DNA of 64,000 bases from Symbiodinium natans (GCA_905221605.1 CAJNDS010002322.1:348081-412080), one strand, 5' to 3'. Positions 1 through 21,959 are shown, counted from the stretch's first letter. Notes: a model not told the origin generated them from the sequence alone. Program-made: numbers and translations.

Positions 1-252
1 CCCCCCCCCCCCCCAAAAAAAAAAAAGAATACACTCTTCCTTGAGGGCAATATGGGGAATTGTTGTTCTTGTTTCTTAAAAAAACTCTTAAGCAAATAGA
101 AGAATCCAAAAGCCCGAAAGCCCTGCACCCTAAACCCTAAACCCTAAACTCTGAACCCTGAACCCTGAACCCTGAACCCTGAACCCTAAACCCTAAACCC
201 TAAACCCTAAACCCTAAACCCTAAACCCTACTCCTTCCCAAGCTGGGTTGAG

Positions 253-3200
253 GTGATCAGCTCGCCGGATGGCCCCATGGCCCAAACTCGTGAGCACATC
301 CTCCTCTCCAAGCAGGCTCAACTTCCCTATTCTAAGCCCTAAAGGTTTAGGGTTTAGGGTTTAGGGTTTAGGGTTTAGGGTTTAGGGTTTAGGGTTTAGG
401 GTTTAGGGGTTCTGTTCCACCTACTTCCCATTTTTCAGGACTGATCCGTTCATTTGCAGACCATCCATAGCATTGCCACTGTGACTCAGCACTGCGGTCC
501 CATTGACCTTGTGGGTCGGCACTTTGGTCCCCTTGACCTTGATACCACGAACCGCAGCCCCAATGCTCTTGTTTTCCACGCTTCCACTTGCGCGAACTTG
601 TACCCTACACCCTAAACCCTAAACCCTAAACCCTAAGCACTAAGCCCTAAACCCTGAACCCTAGTAAATTGAGGGAGCTTGTGGGTGTAGGCATGGGTGA
701 CTTCTTTGGTTCCTCTAGACGTGCGGGTCTTCCATTGTCTGGGATGGCTGCTGAGAAGCTTAAAGCTACCGCAGTCGGGAAACCTATGTTACTGTACATC
801 CCCTCGAAACTTCTGCCAACTTACTGTTCATGTTTCTGAACAGTTTGACAAGCTGCCCAGCAATTTGGCTTCATTTTCACTTACTGCGAGTCTTTGCCTG
901 GAACATAGTCGGTATGTCGGTTGATTCCACCATCTTTGCTTTATGGCTGATCCGTTCTCATGGGCTGAGTTCAATTTGTTCTTGCCAGTTGCATGGTTTC
1001 GTGGCTTCGGGGAGTTTTACTTGTCTTGTTCAGCGAGATTTCAGGATGTGGCGGGGCTCGGCCGAATTGCCTGTCTCGCTTCTGCCAGGTCGGCGTTCCT
1101 GCGCTGGTGTGCTTTATGAACAAGGCCCAACTCTAATCCCTGTAAACTCCAGAACCCTACAAAAGACCGCAAGTCTGCGCCCGCAAACGCCAGCACGCAT
1201 TTACTCGAATGGTCGCCCCTGAAGTGCAGATTCCTTTCCGTAAGCCTTGGGCCCAACAGAACACCCCCCCTCCCCCCCTCCCAAAAAAATCAAACAACAC
1301 ACAAATCAAAATCTTCCTTGTAAGGGCAATTTAGGGATGATTGTCTTTTTTTTTGGAGGGGGGATTCTTAAGCAAGCGATAGCCTCGTTCAACGTCTGGA
1401 GGTTTCCTCCAAATTGGTGGGTTCGAGAGTTGAAGACCATAATTTTAACGCTACGCGACCCGCCTCGGCCCGGCCCAGCGCATCCGCGTGAGCATGGTGA
1501 TTCCGCAGCGCCCAAGTCGCTGGACCCCAAGCAATAAGGGTTGGGTTGAGGGTTGAGGGTTGAGGGTTCCGCGTTTATGGTTTATGGTTTGGGGTTTGGG
1601 GTTGCGGGTTAGTTTAGGGCTCAAGGTTCACGCTTTGGGGTTGAGGGTTTTAAGGCGACTCTTCGGCAGGGTGGGGGGGGAGGTGGGGTGGGGGGAGGTG
1701 GGGTGGGGGGGGGGTGGGGGGGGGGGGGGGTGGGGGGGGGGGGCGTGGGGGGGTGGGGGGGGACGGTGGGGTGGGGGGGGGGAGGTGGGGTGGGGGGGGA
1801 GGTGGGGTGGGGGGGGAGGGAGGTGGGGTGGGGGGGGGTGGGGGGGGGGGGGGGGTGGGGGTGGGGGGGGGTGGGGGGGTGGGGGGTGGGGGGGGGGTGG
1901 GTCCTGGCGAACCGTCCGCTTGCGGACCCCGGTTTGGGGACAACCAAAACACCTCAAGTTCCGGGCTCTAGGAGTCCAAGCCCTATAGGCCCGCACGTTT
2001 CGGGTTTAGGGTCGAGGGTGCTGACCGTAACCTTAAATTTCTCAAAGCCCTGAACCCTAAAGCCCCAGAACCCCTAAGACCCGAAAGCCCGCAAAGAAAG
2101 GTGGACATGATGGTATCCTTAAACTAACCCTAACCCTAAACCCTCAACCCTCAACCCTAAACCCTAAACCCTAAACCCTAAACCCTAAACCCCAAACCCC
2201 AAACCCCAAACCCCAAACCCCAAACCCCAAACCCCAAACCCCAAACCCAAGTCAAGGTGGACATGATGGACGATGAGGAGCTCCTGGAGCTGGTCGAGCT
2301 GGAGACGCGCGAGATGCCAGGGGACCCCGGTTTAGGGTTTAGGGTTTAGGGTTTGGTTCAGGGTTTTTAGGGTTTAGGGTTCAGGGTTTAGGGTGTTTAG
2401 GGTGTTTAGGGTGTTTAGGGCGTTTAGGGTGTTTAGGGTGTTCAGGGCGTTTAGGGTGTGCAGGGTGTTTAGGGTGTTTAGGGTGTTTAGGGTGTTAAGG
2501 CTGTTTAGGGTGTTTAGGGCGTTTAGGGTGTTTATGGTGTTTAGGGTGTTCAGGGCGTTTAGGGTGTGCAGGGTGTTTAGGGTGTTTAGGGTGTTATAAG
2601 GCTGTTTAGGGTGTTTAGGGCGTTTAGGGTGTTTATGGTGTTTAGGGTGTTTAGGGTGTTTAGGGCGTTTAGGGTGTTTAGGGTGTTTAGGGTGTTTAGG
2701 TCGTTTAGGGTGTTTAGGGTGTTTAGGGTGTTTAGGGTGTTTAGGGTGTTTAGGGTTCAGGGTTTAGGCGAATGGGGGGGGGGGGGAGTTTGGGGTTTAG
2801 GCTTTTTGGTTTAGAAATCCTATTGAAACCACCCTCTCGGGAACTATGTACATACATTTTGCAGTATATACCAAATTCCCTAAGCCCTTGCTAAGAACAG
2901 CTATGGCAAGTACCCCCTAGCGCACCTCTACCCTGCGCAGACAGGATTCCGGTAATCATAGGGTTAAGGGCTTTAGGCCTTAGCGTTAAAGGTACGGCTA
3001 TGGAGTTGTAAGTTTTCGGGTGATAATAGCAGGGTTTGGGTTGAAGGGGCCCGTGCCCTGGAAAAAGAGGAGGGACGTGCAATGGCAAACTCACCGAAAA
3101 GACTACATCTATGTATGGACTCCATATCTGTTTGGCATAGAAGGATGTTCTATTTGGTCTTTGTGATGAGAGACTCAGTGCTCAGGGTCTGCGGTTTTGG

Positions 3201-6200
3201 GCTTTGGGGCTGAGGCCAGCTTATTGTGGTGAGGCACGGCTAAGCCGAAGGAGAATGCTTTTTGTTGCTTTGATTTGGGACAGGTGGCATGTAGCTTGCT
3301 CTCCTGCCTCGCAGAATGCTTTTGTTGCTGTTACTTGGTGGCCTAATCCCTACCTATTTAGCCCCCCTGCCTTATCCTTAAACCTTGAATTCCCTGAATC
3401 CCTTTAATCCCCTAAGCCGTAAAGCCGTTCAGCTCACCGTAGACCTGGCAGTCTTCAAGGTTGAGCCAGTATGGCTTCCCGGGCGACGACACGCCCTTCA
3501 TCCAAGGCCTCCCTCCTAAGGTGTTTAGAGTTCTTGGGGTATAGGGTTTCGGGTTTTTGCTTTTGGGGTTTAAAGGTTTCAGGGCCAAAGTTGAGTGCGT
3601 TTTCGAGTTTAGGGTGTTGAGGCTGTTGTAGGGTTCAGGCCTTAGTTGGCGAAGATTCCTCAAGAACATGTGCGCTGGGCTGCTTCCCTCGAATTTGAGC
3701 CTCATAGACCTTCCATACCTTCTGGAAGTGCCCCCCTTCATGGTCCTTTCTCAAAGCAGGGGACCCCTTGTATACCACCCCCCCCCCCCCCCCCCCCCCG
3801 CCCAATGTACTATACACCTTTTTTCTAAGGGTAGTTACTGGTCCGTTAATACGGGTCCTTGCATGAGGACGCCTTATATACCCCTTATGACCCAAGAACC
3901 CGTTTAAGGAAGGTCAAGTGCCATATTAAGAGCCCCAATAACTACCCCTAAACCCCAAACCCTAAACCCTAAACCCTATACAACTCCGCTAGGTAATCAC
4001 GGGAACCCTAAACCCTACAAGCGTGATCCAGGCGTTCTGGAGAGGTGGCACCTGAAAGCTCCCATAAACCCTAAACCCTAAACCCTAAACCCTAAACCCT
4101 AAATCCTAAACCCTAAACCCTAAACCCTAAACCCTAAACCCTAAACCCTAAACCCTAAACCCTAAACCCTAAACCCTAAACCCTACCCCGCCTCCCCCCT
4201 CTCCCCCCCCCACTGCAACAAAGAAACAAGACATGAACAAAGATGCACGAAGCTCAGGCAGCGCGCTCCAGGCTCTTGAGACGATGAAGTCGAACCCGGG
4301 AACCAAGAAGGGCCACGGCCCCAACACGCAGGGCAGGGTCTAGGGTTTAGGGTTTCGGGTTTTGGGTTTTGGGTTTTGGGGTTAGGGTTTAGTTGCGGGT
4401 GTAGGGTAGTCTGGTATTAGGGTGTTGTTCAGGTATTCTTTGCGGGGTTTGGAGTCTAGGGTTTGGGCGCTTCTAGTCGGGTGTTGATGGCATCGCCCGT
4501 GTTCTGCATCGATCCCAGTCGACTTCGCCGAATGCACGAAGCTCTAGGACAGCTTCAGTGCCTCCTCCATCTACCCCTTGCTGAGGCCATCTTACTTCTG
4601 CATCCCTATGCCCTAAACCCTAAACCCTAGACCCTAAACCCTACTGTCCCTAAACCTTGAGGACCCTTAGCGCCTGCATATAACCCCCCCCCCCCCCCCA
4701 GTCGGCCGGCAATATTAACACCCAGAGGGTCCATCTGTAGTACTAGTACAGTGTGGAATTAGGTACCCCAAAACCATACTGAATAAGGTTTAGGGTTTAG
4801 GGTTTTTGGGGTTTAGGATTTATAGGGTTTACAGGGTTTAGGGTTTAGGATCTATAGGGTTTTGGGTGTAGAGTGTTTAGGGTTTCGTATTTCTAGGGTT
4901 TAGGGGTTGAAGTTGAGGTGCAGTGCGCGTGGAAGTTTTTGTGCACCGAGGTGATGACAAGTGGGTGGACAAGATCCTGGAGCTCATGGAGACCGTGGAC
5001 GAGTACATCCCCACGCCGGAGCGCGACACAGACAAGCCTTTCCTGCTGGCCGTGGAGGACGTGTTCTCCATCTCGGGCCGAGGCACCGTGTGCACGGGCC
5101 GCGTCGAGCAGGGCATCGTCAAGAAGGGCGATGAGGTCGAGATCCTTGGCCGCGGCAAGAAGCCCCAGAAGTCCGTCATTACCGGAATCCGCATGTTCAA
5201 CACCGACCTTCCGGAGGGCCCGGCCGGCTACACGGTGGGAGTGCTGTGCCGTGGTATCGACAAGGATGCCGTCTTCCGCGGCCAGGTGATTTGCGCGCCC
5301 GGTGCCACCAAGACCCACACCAAGTTCAAGGCGAACATCTACTTCGCCAAGAAGGACGAGGGCGGCCGCTCCAACCCAGTGATGCCTGGCTACATGCCTG
5401 TGTTCTACTTCCGTACCTGCGACGTCACGGGCAAAATCGAGGGCATGGTGAGCAGCGACGGCGATGACGTGCAGATGGCCATGCCCGGTGACAACATCAC
5501 CTGCACCTAGGAACCATGGTAATGTAGGGGTCGGAATAAATACTAATAGTATTCCCTGATGGCCCCTTTGTAATCATACCATACTAACCCCCGACACCCT
5601 GTTCTGCTTCTTAAGGCCCCTAATAGTACCTTTGTAATTCGAGGCACCTGCCCTACACCCTAAACCCCAAACCCCAAACCCCAAACCCCAAACCCTAAAC
5701 CCTAAACCCTAAACCCTAAACCCCAAACCCCAAACCCTAAACCCTAAACCGAGGCACCTGCGAGCTCATCGCCGGCACGCCCATCGAGAAGGGCATGCGC
5801 TTCGCCATGCGCGAGGCCGGGTGTGGAGGGCTCGGCCGCTTGGTTTGCCCTAAGGGTCCATGTGCCTAAACAGGGAATACTTGGGCCTTAAAGTACTTGC
5901 TCCTAAACCCTAAACCCCAAACCCTAAACCCTAAACCCTAAACCCTAAACACCAGGGTATTTGGGGCCCAAGTATATAATCATAAGGTACATGGACCCTT
6001 AGGTTCGGACATTCCTCTAAGTTCTGGCTCCTCTTGGACACCCTATTACTTACTTCTCCAACAGCTGAACTTTAAACTTTTTGGTTTCCTTATTTAGTAG
6101 GAATGATAAAGTTTAACCTTTTTGCCCCTTGGCTATTGGAGAAGTAAGATTAAGTAGAAGGCTCCTCATGTGTATTGGAGCCCCGAAAGGAATCCTATTT

Positions 6201-6761
6201 TAGGGAATCTGGGATACCCCTACTGAAATCTGCATCCAAAATGCCGGCATCCTTTGTTTTTTTGATCCTTCATCACAAAACGGTAGTCAGCCCTGAAAAA
6301 TACAGGAAAATCTACGTTACCCTGAGAAGGAAGAACACGCTGGGGGTTCTTAAGCACATGGTAGAACGGTTCACCCTTGGACACAAAATGGCCCAAGAAC
6401 CTTATCTAGGATGCCCAGTGGTGCCCTTATTCCCTTTTTTTTGGGGGGGGGGGGGGGGTTAGGTTCCCTTATAAACCTCTTTAAGCAAAAAAGGGTGCCC
6501 TTTTTTAACCTGGGTTACTGAGCGTCCTAGTTATATAATAAGGCCGTTGGGCCCAAAAACACTTACTGAGAGTTCTTTGAGCCTTAGGGTAGTGCAGAAG
6601 CCTAATTTATTAAACCCTAGACCCTAAACCCTAACCCCTGAACCCTAAACCCTAAACCCTAAACCCTTACTGTCATTGTGGGAAACCCCCCTACATGAGT
6701 GGTACGTTGCCCTTGGCAGGGCGGCCGCACCATCGGCCAGGGCCTGATTGAGGAGACCATG
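253..6761 (+). CDS. tufA: tufA copy A, plastid-type EF-Tu, 3' part (8 exons)
   Basis: GTP-dependent translation factor that brings aminoacyl-tRNA to the (plastid) ribosome. Exons: 253-315 ([15 protein letters not shown]), 1089-1124 ([12 protein letters not shown]), 2257-2315 ([14 protein letters not shown]), 3460-3506 ([10 protein letters not shown]), 4258-4332 (GSALQALE), 4951-5502 (end of domain 1, domains 2 and 3), 5754-5815, 6720-6761 ([14 protein letters not shown]). Phases chain without conflict, and all seven introns start GC and end AG. The plastid/cyanobacterial type is shown by the ENPKTQRG-like insert after GSAL, DKWVDKI and [20 protein letters not shown]. The 5' exons lie off the window. 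Oddities: exon 253-315 has no intron between PMAQ and TREH, where copies B and C have one, and starts inside ILV|ISS instead. The last exon reads ATG CTA, where B and C have ATG followed by a stop, so the 3' end is altered or has another intron. Confidence 0.88.
1260..1385 (+). repeat. poly(C)-poly(A) ... poly(T)-poly(G) repeat
   Basis: Starts CCCCCC/CCCAAAAAAA, contains ATCTTCCTTGTAAGGGCAAT and ends TTTTTTTTGGAGGGGGGATT then CTTAAGCAAG, so the homopolymer ends are mutually complementary. Relatives at 1-100 and 39672-40090; isolated C(n)A(n) junctions at 13939, 14357, 24399 and 60847. Confidence 0.6.
1670..1905 (+). repeat. G-rich low-complexity tract
   Basis: About 235 bp of GGGGTGGGG-type sequence, potentially G-quadruplex forming, in the intron between exons 1089 and 2257 of tufA copy A. 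ORFs across it are compositional artefacts. Confidence 0.9.
2388..2756 (+). repeat. 9-bp-period variant telomere-like array
   Basis: GTTTAGGGT-type units with period 9 (GTG TTT AGG), with sporadic changes (GCG, TGC, TAT). The open frames across it (Met-Phe-Arg-Val repeats) are artefacts of the period being a multiple of 3. Confidence 0.9.
4951..5502 (+). CDS. tufA: tufA copy A, long exon (domains 2-3)
   Basis: This 552-nt exon begins after a CACCGAG acceptor with the [20 protein letters not shown] segment. It continues through the EF-Tu signature [38 protein letters not shown] and MPGDNIT. The intron after it starts GCACCTAGG and ends CGAG before GCACCTGCGAG, so GCACCT is duplicated at both ends. 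Copy C has the same coding sequence uninterrupted. The exon is nearly identical to those at 17278 and 61398. Confidence 0.93.
5849..6003. repeat. inverted-repeat element with telomere-like centre
   Basis: CCTAAGGGTCCATGTGCCT at the left and GGTACATGGACCCTTAGG at the right. CCCTAAA repeats (5903-5950) sit in the centre. It lies in a tufA copy A intron. Confidence 0.75.
6391..6553. repeat. inverted-repeat element, family 3 (GTGCCCTT / AAGGGCACC)
   Basis: Core GTGCCCTTATTCCC ... GGTTCCCTTATAAA ... AAAAAGGGTGCCC. Relatives: 18517-18613, 20235-20332, 58761-58873 and 59038-59130. The 20235 and 58761 copies end GCCCAGTGGTGCCCTT and TATGGTTGCTGGGC. Confidence 0.65.
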
Positions 6762-7709
6762 CTACCCGACTGCAGGTCAGTTTTAGGGATTTTTGGGCTG
6801 AGGGTTTGGGGTTTACGGTTTACGCCTTAGTTTTTAAACTATCATCGGCCCTTTTGCGTACATGGGCCGGGCCAGTCGCACTTTGTACTTTCGGTCTGTA
6901 GAGTCCAGAAGGAAGTACGCGAGTCCACCAGATGAAGATCCAGATGTACGTTAGAGTGTCAGGGTTTAGGAACCCTAAACCCTAAACCCTAAACCCTAAA
7001 CCCTAAACCCTAAACCCTAAACCCTAAACCCTAAACCCTAAACCCTAAACCCTAAACCGGGATTTTGGGAGTGTTTGGGTGTGGGGCTTCGACAACTTTA
7101 AAGATGGCTAGAGGGTTCAGAGGTTGCCAGCACCCGGCAAAACTAAAGCCGACGATCTTCAGCTCCCCACCCTACAACCAAAGCCCTACACCCAAGCCCT
7201 ACTATAGGGGCGTTAGTAGTTAGAATGGCGTTTTGGCGGTTATTCTAGTATAAGTACAAAGGGACCACAAGGGAATACTACTTAATTATTTCGACTAAAC
7301 CCTAAACCCTAAACCCAAAACCCTAAACTGAGGTGAGGCGCCCATCTTTCTGAAAGGGCGCATGCCCACGCGAAAGATGGCCAAGACAGCACTCTCGGAA
7401 GGGCATGTTGCTGTAACATCGGGGTCCGCCTTAAGTAGACTATATCCCCCTTGGGAATTGTTTCTTGTTCGTATAACACCTCATTTTTATTAAGGTTCTA
7501 AGGGGAGTATAGTAGAATGAAGACTGGCCAGTCTTAAGTACTCTCGCAATGTAGGGAGCATAAGCGGAGAACAGGGCACGCAAGGTTTGTTTGGGTTTGT
7601 TCGGGATACACTAAAGAAGGGAGTAAGAGTATGACGAGGGCATCCACGGAGGGCTTTGAGTGCCCTTTGATGTAGAAATCAGAATGGGTCTTGGGCAAGT
7701 TGTTTTCTC

Positions 7710-7724
7710 ACACACACACACACA

Positions 7725-7787
<63 letters not shown>

Positions 7788-7788
7788 G
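7710..7788 (+). repeat. (CA)n / (CGCA)n microsatellite
   Basis: A CA run followed by about 15 CGCA units, in the copy A to B spacer. Confidence 0.95.
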
Positions 7789-9019
7789 TTCATAGAGGAT
7801 AGAGAGGCTTCTGCGGGAATATTGCTTGTCAGTTTCTTTAGGCTCCTGGTTTGCACTTTGCGGTGGTGCTCTCCTAAACCCTGAAGCCCGATGCACTCAG
7901 ACCCTGCACCATTGCTCAACTGCCAAGCCCGCAAGCCCCAAACACTGAGGTAAGGTTTTTGGGCATCTTGTTTTTTCTTGGGGGGGGGGGGGGGGTTAGG
8001 GTTTAGGTTTCAACCCCAAACCCCAAAACCCTAAGCCCTAAACCCTTAGTGCCTCTGAGACGTACAGAATCCCCCCCCAAACTGTACGGTGATGTGACTA
8101 CTGAGTACCTTGAACTCAATGGTTCTTGCGGAATGAACGTCAAGGGGCCTAAAGGTGGCACCCTTATAATAAGGGACTTGAGGGGTAATGTAGGGCCTAC
8201 TTAGGCATCGGTATATAGGGACTATATCAATATGAGTGTATATTTTTTATGGGGGTTGTTTGAGGGAATAAGAGCAAGGGCGCCTTCTAGGATCCCTCCT
8301 TGTATCCCTTAAGAATTCTATGAAGGTTCATGGTCCATACATCCGCGGTTTAGGGTTTAGGGTTCAGAGTTTAGGGGCTGCCCGGCCGAGAAATTTTCAG
8401 AGGCTCTGCCTCCCATTCTCTGTGCCTTGTGGCGAGCGCCTGCACCCGGACACATCACTAAACCCAAGCCCTAAACCCTGAATCCTAAACCCTAAACCCT
8501 GAAACCCTAAAACTTTAGACCCCTGGGCGCAAACTGGGCTAGTAGAAGCCAAGCGCGAAACCCTAAGCCCTCACCAACCACCATTGTTGGGGCTTCGAGG
8601 CTTTAGGGTTTGGGGATTAGGGAGCACGGTATAGAAGAGTGTCTTAGGATTGTGATTGTATGGTCTCCGGATTATTGGCGACTCTGTAGGTTTTAGGGTT
8701 TAGGGTTTAAGTGGGAAATCCTAAACAGGGCCATTAGGATTTAGTTAAGAGTCTTTTGTCCAAAAAGCGGGTCGCTCGGAGCGGGGCGGAAACACCTTCA
8801 AAGTTTTACCCCCTCCCGGGGGTAAAGGTGAAGTCCTGCTACATTGCAGGAGCGCTGCCGCGGGCAAAGGCTCTCGTTTCCCACTTGAAACACCTGCAGC
8901 TCCCACCTCTCCACCCACGTACATATCTATCCATCGACGTGGACAAGTACAGATCATATGTATGTATACATACTTCTACAAATAGCATATACATACACAA
9001 AAACATATACATATGCATA

Positions 9020-9470
9020 TGGCAAAATGAACACACACACACACACACAAGTCCATATATGTATATATACACATATATGGATATGTATATGTATATGTAC
9101 ATGCATATGTATATGTGTATGTATATGTATATGTATGTGTATATTGTATATTGTATATGCATATGTATATGTATATGTAGATGTATATGTATATGTCTAC
9201 GAATATGTATATGTATATGTATATGTATGTGTATGTGTATGTGTATGTGTATGTGTGTGTATGTTTGTGTATATTTGTGTATATGTGTGTGTGTGTCTGC
9301 GTCTATTTTTATGTCTATGTCTGTGTCAGTGTCTATGTCTATGTCTATGTCTATGTCTATGTCTATGTCTATGTCTATGTCTATGTCTATGTCTATGTCT
9401 ATGTCTATGTCTATGTCTATGTCTGTGTGTATGTCTATGTATCTGTATATACATATGTGTATACATATGC
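9020..9470 (+). repeat. compound TATG / GTGTAT / CTATGT microsatellite
   Basis: CA run, then ATGTAT-type repeats (9055-9260), GTGT stretches and about 20 perfect CTATGT units (9310-9422). Predicted peptides here (Met-Ser or Tyr-Val repeats) are artefacts. Confidence 0.93.
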
Positions 9471-9597
9471 GCGTCCATAAACAAATGTGTGTATGGATGC
9501 CTACACATGCACTGATGCGAACCTTGTTGCAGGCTCGGGAGTTCGGAACAAGGGGCTCCTCTGGTGAAGAGTCGGGTCCTTCAAACAGGGTGCCCCA

Positions 9598-9654
<57 letters not shown>

Positions 9655-9754
9655 NNNNNNNNNNNNNNNNNNNNNNNNNNNNNNNNNNNNNNNNNNNNNN
9701 NNNNNNNNNNNNNNNNNNNNNNNNNNNNNNNNNNNNNNNNNNNNNNNNNNNNNN
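9655..9754. other. assembly gap (100 N) flanked by poly(C)
   Basis: Exactly 100 N between C runs (9600-9654 and 9755-9776). The round number suggests a gap of unknown true length. It lies upstream of the first visible exon of tufA copy B. Confidence 0.98.
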
Positions 9755-10294
9755 CCCCCCCCCCCCCCCCCCCCCCACCCCCACCCCCGAAACCTTCTTC
9801 TAAGTATTCAGGCCCCTTGAATAGGGGCCTTATCTGCGCCTTTCACTGCAGTAGACTTTGGTTTAGGGTTTAGGGTTTAGGGTTTAGGGTTTAGGGTTTA
9901 GGGTTTAGGGTTTAGGGTTTAGGGTTTAGGGGTTTCTACAACTATACCCTGAGACTCCGAGCATGCCCCCAAGAGCACCCTTGTCCTAGCTTAGGGGCTT
10001 CAAGGGTTCAAGGGTTTCGGGTTTAGGGTTTAGGGTCCCAGACCCTTGGAAGCGTGCTTGGCGATCTAGTGTGCAGGGTTTAGGAGTTTAGGATCTCTAC
10101 CAGGATCGGCTCCTTGGGCCTTATCATCTCCATACTTACAGAATAGAGGGCCACTTTCAGGGGTTTAGGGGGTAGGGTTTAGGGTTTAGGGTTTAGGGTT
10201 TAGGGTTTAGGGTTTAGGGTTTAGGGTTTAGGGTTTAGGGTTTAGGGTTTAGGGTTTAGGGTTTAGGGTTTAGGGTTTAGGGTTTAGGGTTTAG

Positions 10295-19296
<9,002 letters not shown>

Positions 19297-21900
19297 GAGC
19301 TTTGAGCAAGAAGTGGGATCAGGGTTTAGGGTTTAGGGTTTAGGGGGCTCAGACTCCAAGCTTTCACCTTGTAGGCCCTCGTTCCTCCATAGCTTTGCGG
19401 TCTCGGTGTTTAGGCTACCAGGGTCGCTATCGGGGTATCATGGCCGGCTGTTGCCGGGATTTTCTTGCCCTTGGGCCACTTGAGCCCTGAGGCGCGCAGC
19501 CTTGCAAACAGCTGGGCAAAGCAGGAGGGTGTTTTGGGTTTAGGGCCCCCCATGCTTCTGACCATGGCTGCGAGAGGTAAGCCCCTGGAGTCTCATTAGG
19601 GTTTAGGGTCCAGCATGTGAGGCTGTGCATCAGGGATTTGCTTCTCCATAGCATTTTGCCTCGATATGGTGAAAGGTGAAGCCTGCTCACTGCAGCAGAA
19701 GATCCGCCACAAGCAACAACGCAGTCAGCACAACATTGAGGGCTTGTTCAACCCGACCACAAACCCCAAACCTTAAGTGCTGGTCTCTAGACCGTTCGGC
19801 AAGGCCGGACGCGCCGAAGTGCTGGTGGCCCCCTTTCTACTGCACGGTCCTGTTTCAATCGGACGACTATATGATTTTCAGACCATTGGAGAACCTTCGT
19901 GCTGTGGCGCCCTCGACACGCGTGGTGAGAAACCAGCCTTGCCGGGCCTGACAGTTCGAACCTCAAAGCCCTATAATCCTTAAAGTATGCTTCGAGTTGC
20001 TTACCTCAACCTCCCAGTAGCCCGACTAGTTGATGGCCGATCTACAGTTCTGTAGGGATACTGACCTCCAAATAGAGCGCATCCCCACCGCCTCTGATTA
20101 GAATGGGAACCGGGGGGTTTAGAAGTACACCCTGCCTAGATCCGAAACTCGCTGATGACTACTTCGGCTCAAGAAAGACCCGCTCGCCCTCGCGCTCCAG
20201 TGCACCGCCGCTGAGCCGGCAGTATTTGCGCACGTGCCCAGTGGTGCCCTTCTCCCTTTTTTGCGTCAAGGTTCCCTGATAAAGTGACCAACCCAAACAA
20301 GGGCACCCTTATTGAAATATGGTTGCTGGGCCAGCAATAAGTAGGTAAGCAGGGTTCAGGGACCCTAAACCCTAAACCCTAAACCCTAAACAGTGGTTTA
20401 TTGACCGGGCTCGGGGTCTCTTCAGGCCTATGAGCACTTAGGGCTTACATTCGGGTTTTGCAACTGAGTCTGAGCGTGCAGAACCTGAGAGGCCAAAAAG
20501 CGGAACCCTGAAAGGTTCTGGGTTTAGGGTTGAGTTTAAGGTAAACCCTAAACCCGAAGCCCGAAACCCGAAACCCTGAACCCTAAACCCTAAACCTGAA
20601 CCCTCAATCCTGGAATCCTGAGCCTCCAGGTGTCCCACGCCGGCAAAGCATCATGGCCCGAAGCCGCCTGGGCCCCAGCTACTAGTTACTAGTTTAGGGT
20701 TTAGGGTTTAGGGTTACTACCAGGGTTTCCTTATGGTCCCTATATACATATACTCTACTAACCCCCAAAACCCTATTCAAATTATTAAGCGCCCTATATG
20801 ATCGACTTTCTCCGGTCTATATGATCGATTTCTCCGGCCATAGTGATCTTAAAGGGCTTCGGGCTTGGGATGGTCCTGGCTATTGTGTGGGTTTGGGGTT
20901 TAGGGTTTCGGGTTTGGGGTTTAGGGTTTAGGGTTTAGGGTTTGGGGTTTGGGGTTTAGGGTTCAGGGTTCAGGGTTTAGGGCTTAGGTTTTGTTGAGCT
21001 TGTGTTTGGGGTTAGGGTTAAATCCCTGAGAATCTTAACAGGCTTAAGAACCCTAAACCCTAAACCCTAAACCCTAAACCCCAAACCCCAAACCCCAAAC
21101 CCCAAACCCTAAACCCTAAACCCTAAACCCCAAACCCCAAACCCCAAACCCCAAACCCTAAACCCTAAACCCTAAACCCTAAACCCTAAACCCACCCTAA
21201 ACCCACCCTAAACCCTAAACCCTAAACCCTAAACCCTAAACCCTAAACCCTAAACCCTAAACCCTAAACCCTAAACCCTAAACCCTAAACCCTAAACCCT
21301 AAACCCTAAACCCTACCCCGAGCCGCAGTTGTTGTTCAGGGTTCGGGGTCTTGGGGCTCTTTGAAGCGATATAGTGTCAAGCGTTTTAGGGTTGAGGGTT
21401 TAGGTTTAGGGTTTAGAGTTTAGGGTTTAGGGTTTAGGGTTTCGGGTTTAGGGTTTCGGGTTTAGGGTTCAGGGTTTAGGGTTTAGGGCGGTCTAGGGCC
21501 TAGGGGGATTCGATCTCAGAGGCTTTGTACCCTCAGCCATAAGTCCGCCAGACCTTAAACCCCATGAAGCCTAAGATCTCCCTTCTGAACTCTCAACAAA
21601 GCAATGCAACACTCGTATCACCAAGCAACGAAAACCCTCCAAAGCCTTCAAACACTCCCAAGTAAACCTGAAAAAGCCCTCCCAGGACCCTGAAAAAGCG
21701 CCACTAAATCCTAAACCCTAAACCCTAAAAGGAACCCAAAAAGCCGTCAACAACCCAACAAAAAACGACCCTTAAAACCTATGAGGCGCCCCTCAGAAAA
21801 CCTTCACGGTTTTTAGGTTTAGGGCCTAGGGCTGAAGGCTAAGCCCTAAACTCTAAACCCTAAACCCTACACCCTAAACCCTAAACCCCCGCCCCCCATA
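19297..21900. other. downstream of tufA copy B, no gene seen
   Basis: After the TGA at 19294-19296: unique sequence (19380-20300) with short uninformative ORFs, one family-3 repeat and telomere-like arrays. A promoter for copy C should lie somewhere between here and 28348, but none is recognisable. Confidence 0.6.
21048..21316 (+). repeat. CCCTAAA / CCCCAAA array
   Basis: About 270 bp of mixed CCCTAAA and CCCCAAA units, preceded by TTTAGGG-type repeats (20900-20990) in opposite orientation. Confidence 0.95.
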
Positions 21901-21916
21901 TCCAGGACCCACCACT

Positions 21917-21959
21917 ATGGCTCTGGGTGGCGCTGCGGCCACTGCCGCAGTGGCCTGGG
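21917..21959 (+). CDS. candidate first exon (start Met) of tufA copy C leader
   Basis: An ATG 12 nt after a CATATCCAG acceptor, suitable for cis- or trans-splicing of a leader. It reads MALGGAAATAAVAW and is followed by a GC donor. It could chain in phase with open segments 22890-22953 and 23362-23450, then 26851-26917 and 28348-28424. Each link is only phase-compatible; no homology supports it. Confidence 0.28.

Noticed and set aside
124-412. Chromosome end (true telomere)
   Set aside because: Arrays are short, degenerate, in both orientations and spread through all 64 kb between exons, so they are interstitial.
1560-2053. ORFs of 85-142 codons in the G-rich tract
   Set aside because: Gly/Trp- or Pro/His-rich translations of a low-complexity GGGGTGGGG repeat; no conserved sequence.
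4877-5318. Antisense ORFs opposite the long tufA exons (also at 17187-17645 and 61355-62026)
   Set aside because: Shadow frames of the highly GC-biased EF-Tu coding strand; the EF-Tu frame has clear homology.
8756-9820. 354-codon ORF across microsatellites and the N gap
   Set aside because: Made of CTATGT/TATG repeats, poly(C) and unknown bases; no gene evidence.
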